This document shows, piece by piece, positions 34,601 to 43,186 of a stretch of 50,293 nucleotides of DNA. The first letter of the stretch is position 1, and each line of letters opens with the position of its first letter. The translations under genes and the position numbers were made by a program. The notes under the pieces were generated by a model. It was not told where the DNA came from, searched no databases, and was given only the letters and a program-made list of their open reading frames with translations. This stretch comes from Cupriavidus basilensis (GTDB taxonomy: Bacteria > Pseudomonadota > Gammaproteobacteria > Burkholderiales > Burkholderiaceae), in the NCBI RefSeq assembly GCF_029335485.1, contig NZ_JARJLM010000006.1, forward strand, positions 1-50,293, read 5' to 3'.

Positions 34601-34909
34601 CGCATCCGGCAGAACGAACAACGCAACCTGCCCCACGATTGCCGCCCGTGTCGGCAGGAGCGCTAGCGATGGTGGGATGCTCAAGGCCCGGCGAATGACA
34701 GACTCGAGCTCGGGTGATTCACGCAAGAGCGCTTCCGCGTGATCAGCCACATCGCCTCGAAACGCGGCAATCGCCCTTCGGCCCATGCCGAAAGGCCGCA
34801 GCTTGTCTTCGTCCGCGTCGAATCGCCGTCGGCCACGGATCGGGCACTCATCCTCGATCTTCGCTAGAACACGCTTGCGAAACGCCCGGTACGCATTGCT
34901 ATCCCTCAT
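31601..34909 (-). CDS. Orphan 1,102-residue protein, unknown function
   Basis: The ATG at 34909 has AAGGGAAG just upstream. The protein is long and mainly helical. Residues 1-900 contain many Leu/Ala/Arg helices without a recognised catalytic motif, possibly repeats. The end (~935-1045) reads as a mixed alpha/beta domain: SHLLVFDPEGQRLAGMALLYVEV, LVIRALNPTDEML, then a helix (SIVASFFAVAVQIAEANGLASVAFP) and SNRRAIEEHI. That order of strand, beta-bulge and helix is reminiscent of a GNAT acyltransferase, but I see no firm acetyl-CoA motif. It is a single-gene unit, convergent with the preceding membrane protein, in the accessory block among defence genes. It is almost certainly a real gene, given its length and codon-typical composition. 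Confidence 0.7.
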   Translation of the reverse strand: MRDSNAYRAFRKRVLAKIEDECPIRGRRRFDADEDKLRPFGMGRRAIAAFRGDVADHAEALLRESPELESVIRRALSIPPSLALLPTRAAIVGQVALFVLPDAMRLHRARRLLRRVRTFEGRAHIFRHFIERTLPPGFDYYSEELDFALLRFDPAQSTRELGNLQYFDLDVLKAGFCLGLRVPNAVMEAFPRTPGRPPGGLLRALVEEGAIRHVAELSWTGRKVRAREFYAVRPQPSELLDARATIRCLLAYDIDRELVAGVSRFYLETLAPDRLAANLALLQGAGVTDLSRVFAQVGESLWRTPTEGWRFILETIGARSAGDIGRFKPLLESHRNVSAELVRGLLALGADLDGVASCQQLLLSVADERDQGAPPVDALKLLVSPPHALGIEQIAQCAVYLTGKRDLAAFLRVLADHGYGGADAVLAFLACYVSVSAPTLNRLLAILGERGRAEPLPLVATWVQQAGQGGYLDAFEYLVSAVDMPGMPALQQALRLVSLGVPFLRYLVEDRSLGSLKAIRDWYYHDAKGIDGYRSWGAFDAVDKVLLDDAYIRREFSRLHGNQRCIAGAVSDRVVARIGRWPFQADEATQSAYRRASEMAERQERAAMLPALSVILGRTGGGLLPSLFEGGWEGEHDLEIRLARLTPLLADLLDGRGPTGSSLSPFEVDAIALIYRTTADTVTSQWPGVVGRERDVDGLKLRSHYPMSWTQARWQIQRPLDRNGFFTLCRAAKFAGRFAPSCFHDMFTACQHLSPKQLSEPSADIGSLALHLGSLLAIAREDDVAAQWIREGFEALTLIDEESLIAYQRMGELIALFDVVLPDALDAHLERFVQRFDDDEAVHWASRLEQISHRAEAEDGRARLRSSLMRVRDKVLPIYLAWARRQWRKFGKASSAGHETTALKAVVSKHPAAFFAKSAVSLCTAANVDMWREARQSHLLVFDPEGQRLAGMALLYVEVVPAIDPIRPSLVIRALNPTDEMLAGHAADSIVASFFAVAVQIAEANGLASVAFPAPTGMHLMSNRRAIEEHIQSRYIKRATPAWSRQSESATEVRSLHEAPQRVEASFDAYERGKERVDTLYVVWRADLVERLDETEERTMTV

Positions 34910-35327
34910 CGCTTCCCTTTATCTCCCCCCGATGCGCCCGTGACCCGGCTCGTGGTCAACGCAGGTTTCGACCATGCCGGTCGATGGTTGGCAGCGCGGG
35001 CTCAATTCTACTTGAGCGAACACTATCAATAGCAGGTAGGCAGTCGCGTGCGATCCATTGGCTAGGTCCCTGATGGATGAAGCCCCATACCAACCGCCTT
35101 CCGCAACGGCGGGGAATCGTCGCCCGTTTTCCGATCAATGCGCCGAAGGCCCTGTTGATCTGTACCGCGCAATCGCAGACTGAAGGGGCATCTGGCCTTA
35201 AGCCAGCGCGCGCCCTCGTGGGCGCTCCGATTGTTCGGCGTCGCGGTCGTTACCCGCATTTGATTGCAGCGGCCCAGCCGCTGCTGCGTCGATCCAGCCT
35301 CGGTGCTGAGTCGATCGCCACCGCTTT
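34910..35327. other. Intergenic region with promoter-type sequence and a repeat motif
   Basis: Holds no supported gene. It carries the promoter for the helicase (to the right) and the 1,102-residue gene (to the left) and copy 2 of the 27-bp motif (35237-35263). A CCGCC/GGCGG hairpin lies at ~35096-35114. The structured leader at 35328-35426 follows. Confidence 0.5.
35237..35263 (+). repeat. 27-bp dispersed motif, copy 2
   Basis: GGCGTCGCGGTCGTTACC with 9 further bases. It matches the copy at 44578 at 24 of 27 positions. It lies ~190 nt before the methylase-helicase start, in the same orientation. Confidence 0.5.
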
Positions 35328-35426
35328 GGCGGGTTGAAGAACTCAACCCGCCCGTCATTCCCACCCCTGGGGAGCATGTCTCCCCGAGTGGGCAGGTGTG
35401 TTCCCTCTTTCCCTGGAGAACACACC
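35328..35426 (+). promoter_or_regulatory. Three tandem hairpins in the methylase-helicase leader, last one holding the ribosome site
   Basis: Hairpin 1: GGCGGGTTGA (35328-35337) with TCAACCCGCC (35343-35352), ten perfect pairs. Hairpin 2: CCCAC (35360-35364) with GTGGG (35388-35392) around GGGGAG/CTCCCC. Hairpin 3: GGTGTGTTC (35395-35403) with GAACACACC (35418-35426), nine perfect pairs; the Shine-Dalgarno GGAG (35415-35418) sits at the loop edge and the ATG follows 1 nt later. Such a set would keep the start site closed unless something binds or unfolds it. Confidence 0.65.
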
Positions 35427-35427
35427 A

Positions 35428-38400
35428 ATGGCACGTCACGTCGCGCCTTCTCTCTGGCTGCCCGGCTTTGAGCCGGATGGCCTAGCCCTCATCGCCGCGC
35501 CACAACCGGCGACGGCGCCTTCCCCAACCCCTGAGCCACCCGACCTCTTCGGAGGCCCGCCTCGCGTCAATGTCAACGCGCACGAAAGCAGCGAGACGAC
35601 CACGCTCCCGGAGTCGCCTGCGGTCGCTGCCCGGGCGAGTTGGCGCGTCAACACCCACGCAGAAACGGGTACGCGGGAGCTCTGGCCGCTCCTGGAGGCT
35701 TGTGCCTTGGCCGATCTCGGCGGCGCGGTGGCGAAGTTCGAAACCAACATCGCCGCCATCGAACTGCTGCGGAATCAGGAATCCGAACCCCGCGCGCTGT
35801 TGCCGGACGAGCGAAAGTGCCTGCTACGTTACACCGGATGGGGCGGCCTGCCCGCCGCGTTCAACCTCGACGGCGACGATCCTGCCTGGGTGGAACGTGC
35901 GCGCCGTCTGCAGGCACTGCTCGGCGCCGAGGACTACGAGTCGGCGCGATCGTCGGTCAACAACAGCCACTACACCGAGGTCCACGTGATCGAGGCGATG
36001 TGGCAGGCGGTCGAGCGTTTCGGCTTCAGTGGCGGGCGCATCCTCGAACCCGCGGCTGGCATCGGCCATTTCATCGGCGCCATGCCGCGCGGACTGGCCG
36101 AGCGCAGCAGCGTTACGGCCGTCGAGATCGATCGGCTTGCCGGTCGCCTGCTCAAGGCGCTCTACGAGCCCGGCGGCGTCGACGTGCGGATCTCTCCGTT
36201 CGAGAAAACCGCCCTACCCGACCACTGGTTCGACCTGGTGATCGGCAACGTTCCGTTCGGCAAGTACAAGGTCGCCGACCTGGGCAATCGGGCCTATGCC
36301 CGCTTCAGCATCCACAATTACTTCTTCGGCCGCGCGCTCGACCTGGTGCGGCCCGGTGGCATGGTGTGTTTCATCACCAGCAGCCACACGATGGATGCGC
36401 AGTACGACGCGGTACGCGAGTACATCGCTTCGCAGGCGCATCTGCTGGGTGCCATCCGGCTGCCCAAGGGCGCGTTCTCGGGGCTCGCCGGCACCGAGGT
36501 GCAGACTGACATCCTGTTCCTGCGCAAGCGGCAGCGGGCGGAGACAGTCGAAGCGAACTGGCTGAAGCTGGGAGCGGTGCCCGACAGTTTGCGGCACCCG
36601 CGCTGCTACGAGCGCTACCTGCCGATCAACGCCTGGTACGCCGAGCACCCGCAGTTCTGCATCGGCCGCATCCGGCACGAAAGCAATGGCTATGACGAAG
36701 TGCCGGTGGCCGTGTTCGAGGGCGACCTCAAGCCCGCGCTGCGCGAGCGCATCGTCCTGCTGCCGGCCGGCGTCTATCAGCCGGCCGTCCACAAACCCGC
36801 GTCCTTGCGGGTCGTTGTTCCAGCCGAGACCGGCGCGCGGCCCGGCAGCTACCGCCTCCACCAGGGGCGGGTGCACCGGGTCGAGGGCAGCGAGATGGTC
36901 GATGTCCATGACCAGCTCAACGCGACGCAGCGCGCCCGGGTCACCGGGATGTGCGCCATCCGCGAACACGCCCGGGCCCTGCTCGACGCGCAGTTGGCGG
37001 ACGACGCCGACGGTCGGCTGGCTCAGCTGCGGGCCATGCTCAACGGGACCTATGACCGCTTCGTCGCGAAGTACGGCTGCCTGTCCACGCGTGCCAATGC
37101 GCTGGCCTTCCGGCGCGACCCGGACTATCCGCTGCTGCTGTCGCTGGAGCACTACGACGAAGAGTCGGATACCGCGCGCAAGGCGGCGCTGTTCTCACGG
37201 CGCACGCTGAGCCGGGTCGTCGAACCCAGCACGGCCGGCGATCCCGTCGAAGCCTTGGCGGCCTCCGTCCAATGGCGCGGCCGGGTCGATCCGGCCTACA
37301 TGGCCGGCTTGCTGTCGGCCCCCGAATCCGCGGTACTGGCGGCCCTGGCAGAGGCGGGTCACATCTTCCGCGATCCGGCGGATGCCGAATGGAAGACCGC
37401 CGACGAGTACCTGTCGGGCAACGTGAAAGCGAAGCTCAAGCAGGCGGTGCTGTCCGGCAGTACCTACCAGCGCAACATCGACGCGCTGGAACAGGTGCAG
37501 CCGGAGGACTTGCTGCCGGCGGCGATCGAACCGCGCCTGGGCGCGGTATGGATCCCGGCGATCGACGTCGAGGCTTTCATCCAGGAGGTGCTGGGCCTGC
37601 AGGATACGCAGGTCGGCTACTCGGCCGAAGCGGGCGCCTGGTCGGTGACCTACAGCGAGTGGGCTGCCCGCCAGAACGTGAAGGTGACGCAGGAATTCGG
37701 CACCTCACGCATGAACGCGATCGAGCTCGTGCAATGCGCGCTCAACGTGCAGGTTCCCACCGTACGGGATCGCGATCCGGAAACCGACCGGTACTTCGTC
37801 AATCCTGACGAGACGCTGGCCGCCCGCGAGAAGCTGGGCCTGATCAAGGAACGGTTCGCCGGCTGGGCCTTCGAGGACACGGCGCGGCGCGAGAAACTGT
37901 GCAGGATCTACAACGACCTGTTCAACGCGACACGTCCTCGCTGCTTCGACGGTTCACACCTGAAGCTGCCGGGCTTCTCGCACTGCTTTGCGCTGCACCC
38001 GCACCAGTTGGACTCGGTGTGGCGCGTCGTGCAGTCCGGCAACACGGGGCTCTTCCATGTCGTCGGGGCCGGCAAGACGGCGGTGTGTGTCATCGCCAGC
38101 ATGGAGCTGCGCCGACTGGGGTTCGTGAGCAAGCCCTGCCATGTGGTCCCCAACCACATGCTGGCCCAGTACACCGCGGAGTTCGTTCGGCTCTACCCCA
38201 ACGCGTCGGTGCTGATGGCCACGAAGGAGGACCTGGAAGGCGATCGCCGGCGCGAGCTAGTGTCACGCATCGCCACGGGCGATTGGGACGCGGTGGTCAT
38301 CACGCACTCGAGTTTCGAGCGCATCAAGATGTCGCCGCAATTCACTGAGCGATTCATCAAGGAGATCATCCATGAGCTAGAGATGGCGGTGCGCGCCGAG

Positions 38401-40458
38401 AAGGCTAACGATCGGTCCAACCGGATCGTCAAGCAGCTCGAGGCGATGAAAAAAAACTGGAAGGTGCGGCTCGAGAAGCTGTCGGCCGACCAGAAGAAGG
38501 ACAACTTGCTGACCTGGGAGCTGCTGGGCATCGATGCCTTGTTCGTGGACGAGGCCCACCTGCACAAGAACCTCTACCGGTTCACCAAGATGACGCGGGT
38601 GGCGGGCTTGCCGATGACGAGCTCGGAGCGCGCCTTCGATCTGTTCCTGAAGACGCGTTACACCATGCAGCTGCACGGGCATGCGCAGCGCGGCGTGGTG
38701 TTCGCGACCGCGACGCCGGTGGCCAACACCATGGCCGAGATCCATACCATGATGCGCTACCTGCAGCCCAACCGGCTGGAGGAGCTTGGGCTGCAACAGT
38801 TCGACGCCTGGGCCGCCACGTTCGGCGAGAGCGTCACGGCGCTGGAGATCGCGCCGGACGGCAGCGGCTACCGCATGCACACGCGCTTCGCACGCTTCAT
38901 CAACGTGCCCGAGCTGATGGCCGTGTTCGGCGAAGTGGCCGACATCCGCACGGCCGCGATGCTGGCCCTGCCGGTGCCGAAACTGCGCGGCGGCAAACCA
39001 CGCATCGTGGCCTGCCCGGCCAGCGCCTCGCTCAAGGCCTTCGTGCAAACGCTGGTCGAACGCGCCGAGGCCATCCGCAACGGCCACGTGAAGCCGAATG
39101 AAGACAACATGCTGGCGATCACCACCGACGGCCGCAAGGCCGCGCTGGATTTCCGGCTGGTGGCGCCGCTGGCGCGCTTCGACGAGAACGGCAAGGTGGC
39201 CGCCTGTGTACGCGAGATACATGCCATCTGGCAGCGTACGATGGATTTCCGCGGTGCGCAGTTGGTGTTCTGCGACCTGTCCTCGTCCAAGGGCGGCAAG
39301 GCCTTCAGCGTCTACGACGACCTGCGGAAGCGTTTGATCGATGCCGGCATCCCCGACAAGGCGATCGCCGTCGTCCATGACGCCGAGACCGACGTCCAGA
39401 AGGCCACGTTGTTCAAGGCTGTGCGGGAAGGCCGAGTGCGGGTGCTGCTGGGGTCGACGGCCAAGATGGGCGTCGGCACCAATGTGCAGACGCGCCTGGT
39501 GGCCCTGCATCACCTCGATGCGCCCTGGCGTCCCTGCGACGTCGAACAGCGCGAAGGGCGCATCCTGCGCCAGGGCAATGAATGTGAGGAGGTGGAGATC
39601 TTCCGGTATGTGACGGAAGGGTCATTTGACAGTTACATGTGGCAGACGCTGGAGACCAAAGCGCGTTTCATCGCCCAGGTGATGAAGGGCGACAAGGGCA
39701 TCCGGTCGCTGGAGGATGTGGAGCTGGCGGCGTTGTCCTATGCCGAGGTCAAGGCCTTGGCGTCGGGCAATCCGCTGGTGATCGAGAAGGCCGGGATCGA
39801 CGCGGAGGTGGCCATGCTATCGACGCTGTTCTCGGTGTGGCGCAACCAGCGCTATGCCAACGAAAGCGAAGTGGGCCGGCTGCCGATGATGATCGAGTCG
39901 CTGGAGAAGCGGATCGCGCTACATGCGCATGACGTGGCCCGCATCGAACCGCAGACCATGCAGGGCATCACGATCGATCTGTCCGGCCGCAGGATCGTCG
40001 GCCCCGATGCAGTGGGCGAGGCGATGCGCGGCCTGGTGAAGGCTGCAAAGGAAGAAGTGCGCACGGCGAGCCGCATGATCGAGAGGATTGTCGGCCGCTG
40101 CGGCGGCTTCGATCTGGGCATCCTGGCCGCGCGCGGCGAAGAGACCCCCAACCTGTACCTGGCGGGCCACTGCCTGTACAACGCCGAGCCCTATCAAACG
40201 GGTCCGGCGCTGGTGGCGGCCCTGCTCGGCGCGCTGGAGTCGGTGGGCAAACAGCACGCAGATGCCGTGGCACAGTTGGTCACCCGCCGCAAGCGGCTGG
40301 AAGACCTGCGGCTGGAATTGGCACGGACCTTCGAGCACGAAAGCCGTCTGACCGATCTGCTGATCCGCCAGCGCGAGTTGCTCAAGCAGCTCGACCTGGA
40401 CAAGGACGAGGCCGGCAGCACAAAGGTTGACGCCGAAGAGATGCGGCAAGTCGCTTGA
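35428..40458 (+). CDS. Large DNA methylase-helicase (N6-adenine-type MTase fused to SNF2-like helicase)
   Basis: The ATG at 35428 is preferred over a GTG at 35398 because GGAGAA precedes it; 1,676 residues. The methyltransferase half has motif I GGRILEPAAGIGHFIG (~residues 201-216) and motif IV IGNVPFG (~272-278), where the usual NPP is NVP. The helicase half has Walker A VGAGKTAVC (~877-885), a DEAH box LFVDEAHLHKN (~1037-1047), and motif VI QREGRILRQGN (~1373-1383). This is the giant methylase-helicase family found in conjugative elements and phages. Known or likely role: modification or protection of the incoming element's DNA. A helical C-terminal region of ~250 residues follows. Ends in a strong terminator. 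Confidence 0.85.
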   Translation: MARHVAPSLWLPGFEPDGLALIAAPQPATAPSPTPEPPDLFGGPPRVNVNAHESSETTTLPESPAVAARASWRVNTHAETGTRELWPLLEACALADLGGAVAKFETNIAAIELLRNQESEPRALLPDERKCLLRYTGWGGLPAAFNLDGDDPAWVERARRLQALLGAEDYESARSSVNNSHYTEVHVIEAMWQAVERFGFSGGRILEPAAGIGHFIGAMPRGLAERSSVTAVEIDRLAGRLLKALYEPGGVDVRISPFEKTALPDHWFDLVIGNVPFGKYKVADLGNRAYARFSIHNYFFGRALDLVRPGGMVCFITSSHTMDAQYDAVREYIASQAHLLGAIRLPKGAFSGLAGTEVQTDILFLRKRQRAETVEANWLKLGAVPDSLRHPRCYERYLPINAWYAEHPQFCIGRIRHESNGYDEVPVAVFEGDLKPALRERIVLLPAGVYQPAVHKPASLRVVVPAETGARPGSYRLHQGRVHRVEGSEMVDVHDQLNATQRARVTGMCAIREHARALLDAQLADDADGRLAQLRAMLNGTYDRFVAKYGCLSTRANALAFRRDPDYPLLLSLEHYDEESDTARKAALFSRRTLSRVVEPSTAGDPVEALAASVQWRGRVDPAYMAGLLSAPESAVLAALAEAGHIFRDPADAEWKTADEYLSGNVKAKLKQAVLSGSTYQRNIDALEQVQPEDLLPAAIEPRLGAVWIPAIDVEAFIQEVLGLQDTQVGYSAEAGAWSVTYSEWAARQNVKVTQEFGTSRMNAIELVQCALNVQVPTVRDRDPETDRYFVNPDETLAAREKLGLIKERFAGWAFEDTARREKLCRIYNDLFNATRPRCFDGSHLKLPGFSHCFALHPHQLDSVWRVVQSGNTGLFHVVGAGKTAVCVIASMELRRLGFVSKPCHVVPNHMLAQYTAEFVRLYPNASVLMATKEDLEGDRRRELVSRIATGDWDAVVITHSSFERIKMSPQFTERFIKEIIHELEMAVRAEKANDRSNRIVKQLEAMKKNWKVRLEKLSADQKKDNLLTWELLGIDALFVDEAHLHKNLYRFTKMTRVAGLPMTSSERAFDLFLKTRYTMQLHGHAQRGVVFATATPVANTMAEIHTMMRYLQPNRLEELGLQQFDAWAATFGESVTALEIAPDGSGYRMHTRFARFINVPELMAVFGEVADIRTAAMLALPVPKLRGGKPRIVACPASASLKAFVQTLVERAEAIRNGHVKPNEDNMLAITTDGRKAALDFRLVAPLARFDENGKVAACVREIHAIWQRTMDFRGAQLVFCDLSSSKGGKAFSVYDDLRKRLIDAGIPDKAIAVVHDAETDVQKATLFKAVREGRVRVLLGSTAKMGVGTNVQTRLVALHHLDAPWRPCDVEQREGRILRQGNECEEVEIFRYVTEGSFDSYMWQTLETKARFIAQVMKGDKGIRSLEDVELAALSYAEVKALASGNPLVIEKAGIDAEVAMLSTLFSVWRNQRYANESEVGRLPMMIESLEKRIALHAHDVARIEPQTMQGITIDLSGRRIVGPDAVGEAMRGLVKAAKEEVRTASRMIERIVGRCGGFDLGILAARGEETPNLYLAGHCLYNAEPYQTGPALVAALLGALESVGKQHADAVAQLVTRRKRLEDLRLELARTFEHESRLTDLLIRQRELLKQLDLDKDEAGSTKVDAEEMRQVA

Positions 40459-40467
40459 TCCATTTCA

Positions 40468-40500
40468 CCCCCATGGCCGAAAGGCTGTGGGGGTTTTGTT
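40468..40500 (+). terminator. Intrinsic terminator after the methylase-helicase
   Basis: CCCCCA (40468-40473) pairs with TGGGGG (40488-40493), with an inner GCC/GGC stem and GAAA loop, followed by TTTTGTT. It begins 9 nt after the stop codon. The strongest terminator seen in the window. Confidence 0.85.
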
Positions 40501-40739
40501 TTGGCAGTGTGCATTGCGCCGTCGCGCAAAGCCTGGGCCGTGCGAAGCAACACAAGTCACATGAATTCGCGCGCTCCGCGGCATGCTGACACTTCACGCA
40601 TGTCGTAATAGCCAGAATCGATGTTGCACGGGGCGCGTCAGCAATGCACCCTGCTACGTCGTAGGATGCGTACCCACGCGCCCTTATCGAGCGCGCTCGG
40701 CAAGAGGCCCTGAAGCAGCGAGATCTGTTCCGATCCAAT

Positions 40740-41483
40740 CTACTTCGCCGTGGCAAGAGCAACGGCATCCGGACCGGCCGCAAAATGAAGCTGCTCCGAC
40801 GTATCGTTCGCCGCCTGCCACACTACTTCGGCCACGTCAGCCCCCGTTGTCACCGTAGCTGGCTTGGCAAACGCAGCGAAGATAGGCTCGGCGAACGCCA
40901 TGTAGGCTTGGGGAATCAACCCCTGCATGCGGGTGCTTCCGTTTTCGGTGAAGCGAGTCGTGGGGCCATAGCCCGGCTCGACCAGCTTGACGCGGATGTT
41001 GAAGGCAGCAAGCTCGAACGCCACCGAGCCAGTGAGTCCTTCGATCGCTGTCTTGCTGGCCGTATAGACGCCAGCCAACGGCATCGCCGCCAGCGTCACG
41101 CTGGAAGTCACGTTCACGATCACGCCGGACTTGCGCTCTCGGAATTGGGGTACGACCGCCTGCATCATCGCCATGACACCGAAGGTATTGGTCTCGAACA
41201 CCTCGCGGGTCGTGGCCATCGACGTAGCCTCAAACGCGCCGACAACACCAATGCCTGCGTTGTTGACGAGCACATCGATGGGGCCAGCCGCCTTGATCGC
41301 AGCGGCAATGCTCTCGGGCTTGGTCACGTCCAGCGCAAGCACGCGCAAGCGGTCCGAATGGGGCAGGATGTCTTCACGTGGGATACGCATGGTGGCGATC
41401 ACGTTCCAGCCCCTTGAATGGAAGTGGCGGGCGGTTTCCAGGCCATAGCCGGATGAGCAACCCGTGACGAGTACTGTGTTCAT
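40740..41483 (-). CDS. Short-chain dehydrogenase/reductase (SDR)
   Basis: 247 residues. The cofactor motif TGCSSGYG (~7-14), NNAG (~77-80), and the catalytic Y-x-x-x-K (YTASK, ~140-144) are in order, preceded by the Ser of NVTSS. This is the classical SDR fold using NAD(P)H for alcohol/carbonyl redox. Transcribed away from an AraC regulator across ~100 bp with a small dyad. It belongs to a cargo block of redox genes. Substrate unknown. Confidence 0.9.
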   Translation of the reverse strand: MNTVLVTGCSSGYGLETARHFHSRGWNVIATMRIPREDILPHSDRLRVLALDVTKPESIAAAIKAAGPIDVLVNNAGIGVVGAFEATSMATTREVFETNTFGVMAMMQAVVPQFRERKSGVIVNVTSSVTLAAMPLAGVYTASKTAIEGLTGSVAFELAAFNIRVKLVEPGYGPTTRFTENGSTRMQGLIPQAYMAFAEPIFAAFAKPATVTTGADVAEVVWQAANDTSEQLHFAAGPDAVALATAK

Positions 41484-41539
41484 GATGGCTTTCCTCAGTG
41501 GTTAGGGGTGACGTAACGATAGCCATTAGGATCAGGACT

Positions 41540-41556
41540 GACTATAATTTTTAGTC
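41540..41556. promoter_or_regulatory. Promoter and small dyad between SDR and AraC genes
   Basis: GACTA (41540-41544) and TAGTC (41552-41556) flank an AT-rich spacer with TATAAT at 41543-41548. The site lies 26 nt before the AraC start and ~57 nt before the SDR start. Confidence 0.45.
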
Positions 41557-41582
41557 CACATTTCATTATCCAGAGTCCAGAC

Positions 41583-42479
41583 ATGGTCGATCCGCTATCT
41601 GAGGTCATCACCTTGCTCCGACCTCGGACTGTGTTCAGCAAGCTCATCAGCGGAGCTGGTCGGTGGGGCGTTCGCTACTCTGCCTTCGAGCAGCCAAGCT
41701 TCTGCACTGTCCTCGAAGGCAGCTGTCTTCTGACGGTCGATGGGCAGGAATCCATCACGCTCAAGGCGGGAGACTTCGTGCTCATGCCTGCAACACCCGG
41801 CTTCACCATGACCGGGTTCGAGCCCGTGACGCCTGAACAGATCAATCCGAAGACGATGCTTTCTCCGACGGGTGAGGTCCGCCACGGAAGACGCGGTGGC
41901 CGACCTGATGTACGCATGCTCGGCGGGTACTTTCTGTTTGATTCTCCGGATGCTGCGTTGCTGGTATCACTATTGCCTGTGCTATTGCATGTGCGCGGTG
42001 TGGAGCGGCTCTCCACCCTAGTGCAGCTCGTCAGAGAAGAGTCCTTGGAGCAGCGCCCGGGGCGCGATCATGTCCTCGTCAGGCTAGTGGAGGTTCTGCT
42101 TGTCGAAGCGCTGCGCTCAATGGCCGAAACAGATACGCCCGCGGGGCTGCTTCGCGGGTTGGCTGATACCAGGCTCGCGACAGCGATGCGACTCATGCAC
42201 GGTGATCCCTCCCGGTCTTGGACAGTGGAGGAACTCGCAAAGAAGGCCGCACTGTCACGGTCCGCATTCTTCGAGCGATTCACATGCGCCGTGGGACTGC
42301 CTCCAATGGAGTACCTGCTGGCGTGGCGCATGGCTATCGCCAAAGATCTGCTCCGGAAGGGTGATGTTGGAATCGCAACAGTCGCCGAACGAGTAGGTTA
42401 TGGATCAGCAAGCGCGTTCAGCACCGCATTTAGTCGGTATGTCGGCCAACCGCCAAGTCACTACGCTCGCTTGCATTGA
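41583..42479 (+). CDS. AraC-family transcriptional regulator with cupin-type N-terminus
   Basis: 298 residues. The N-terminal half is a cupin-like sensor (FCTVLEGSCLLTVDGQESITLKAGDFVLMPATPGF). The C-terminal half has the AraC double helix-turn-helix (WTVEELAKKAALSRSAFFERF and IATVAERVGYGSASAFSTAFSRYVGQPPSHY). Divergent from the SDR gene and probably its activator or repressor. Confidence 0.9.
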   Translation: MVDPLSEVITLLRPRTVFSKLISGAGRWGVRYSAFEQPSFCTVLEGSCLLTVDGQESITLKAGDFVLMPATPGFTMTGFEPVTPEQINPKTMLSPTGEVRHGRRGGRPDVRMLGGYFLFDSPDAALLVSLLPVLLHVRGVERLSTLVQLVREESLEQRPGRDHVLVRLVEVLLVEALRSMAETDTPAGLLRGLADTRLATAMRLMHGDPSRSWTVEELAKKAALSRSAFFERFTCAVGLPPMEYLLAWRMAIAKDLLRKGDVGIATVAERVGYGSASAFSTAFSRYVGQPPSHYARLH

Positions 42480-42577
42480 ACATTGCCAGCCCTCGGCCAC
42501 ATGAATCCCGTTAGCCGAGGATCGTCGGGGATGAGCAATTACTGCAGACGGTGCAGCTTCATTGACGGGAACGATCC

Positions 42578-43186
42578 CTATAAAGCCAGCTCCTCGACGG
42601 CCTTGTTGGCCCTCGGCACCGCGCCGATAGCCAAATCGGGGATGTTCATGCCTTCGGCCCGAACCGTCTGCACATCCACGATGCCGATGAAGCCCAGGAT
42701 CTGGCGCAGGTAAGGCTCAACGAAATCCCACGGGCGCCACGGGCCACTCGTGAACACGCCGCCGGAAGCCAAGACTAGGATAGCCTTCTTGTCCTTTGCC
42801 AGCCCCAGGACACCGCTGTCGGCGTACTGGAAGGTTCTGCCCGGCCGCACGACGAGGTCGATCCAGGCTTTGAGGGCCGAAGGGATCCCGAAATTCCACA
42901 TCGGCGTTGCGATCACCAGAAGATCGGACTCCAAAAGCTCGTCAATCAGTTGATCCGACTGCCGGGCCGCCTCCTTCAGCCGTTCCGCCTCGTCTGCGTC
43001 CTTCGTCGAGATGGCCCGAAGCGTGGTGTCGTCCAGATGGGGAAGATGCTCGGCGGCCAGATTGCGCCGTATCAGCTTGGCCGACGGATAGAGATCGGTG
43101 AGCCGCGCGGCAAGCGTGTCAGAGACCGATCGGCTTGCGGAAGCCTTCCCTCTCGGGCTGGCTTCGATGAAAAGGATGGTGTTCAT
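42578..43186 (-). CDS. FMN-dependent NADH-azoreductase (AzoR-like)
   Basis: The ATG at 43186 overlaps the stop of the NTF2-like gene (ATGA). 202 residues. The flavodoxin-like fold is clear: ILFIEASPRGKASASRSVSD (phosphate-binding loop for FMN), DLLVIATPMWNFGIPSALKAWIDLV, and VLASGGVFTSGPWRPWDFVEPYL. Known: reduces azo compounds and quinones with NADH and protects cells from electrophiles. Co-transcribed with an NTF2-like protein and adjacent to an HxlR regulator. Confidence 0.9.
   Translation of the reverse strand: MNTILFIEASPRGKASASRSVSDTLAARLTDLYPSAKLIRRNLAAEHLPHLDDTTLRAISTKDADEAERLKEAARQSDQLIDELLESDLLVIATPMWNFGIPSALKAWIDLVVRPGRTFQYADSGVLGLAKDKKAILVLASGGVFTSGPWRPWDFVEPYLRQILGFIGIVDVQTVRAEGMNIPDLAIGAVPRANKAVEELAL

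Noticed and set aside
38377-39513. 378-residue minus-strand open frame inside the methylase-helicase
   Set aside because: Antisense to clear helicase motifs; no domain of its own.
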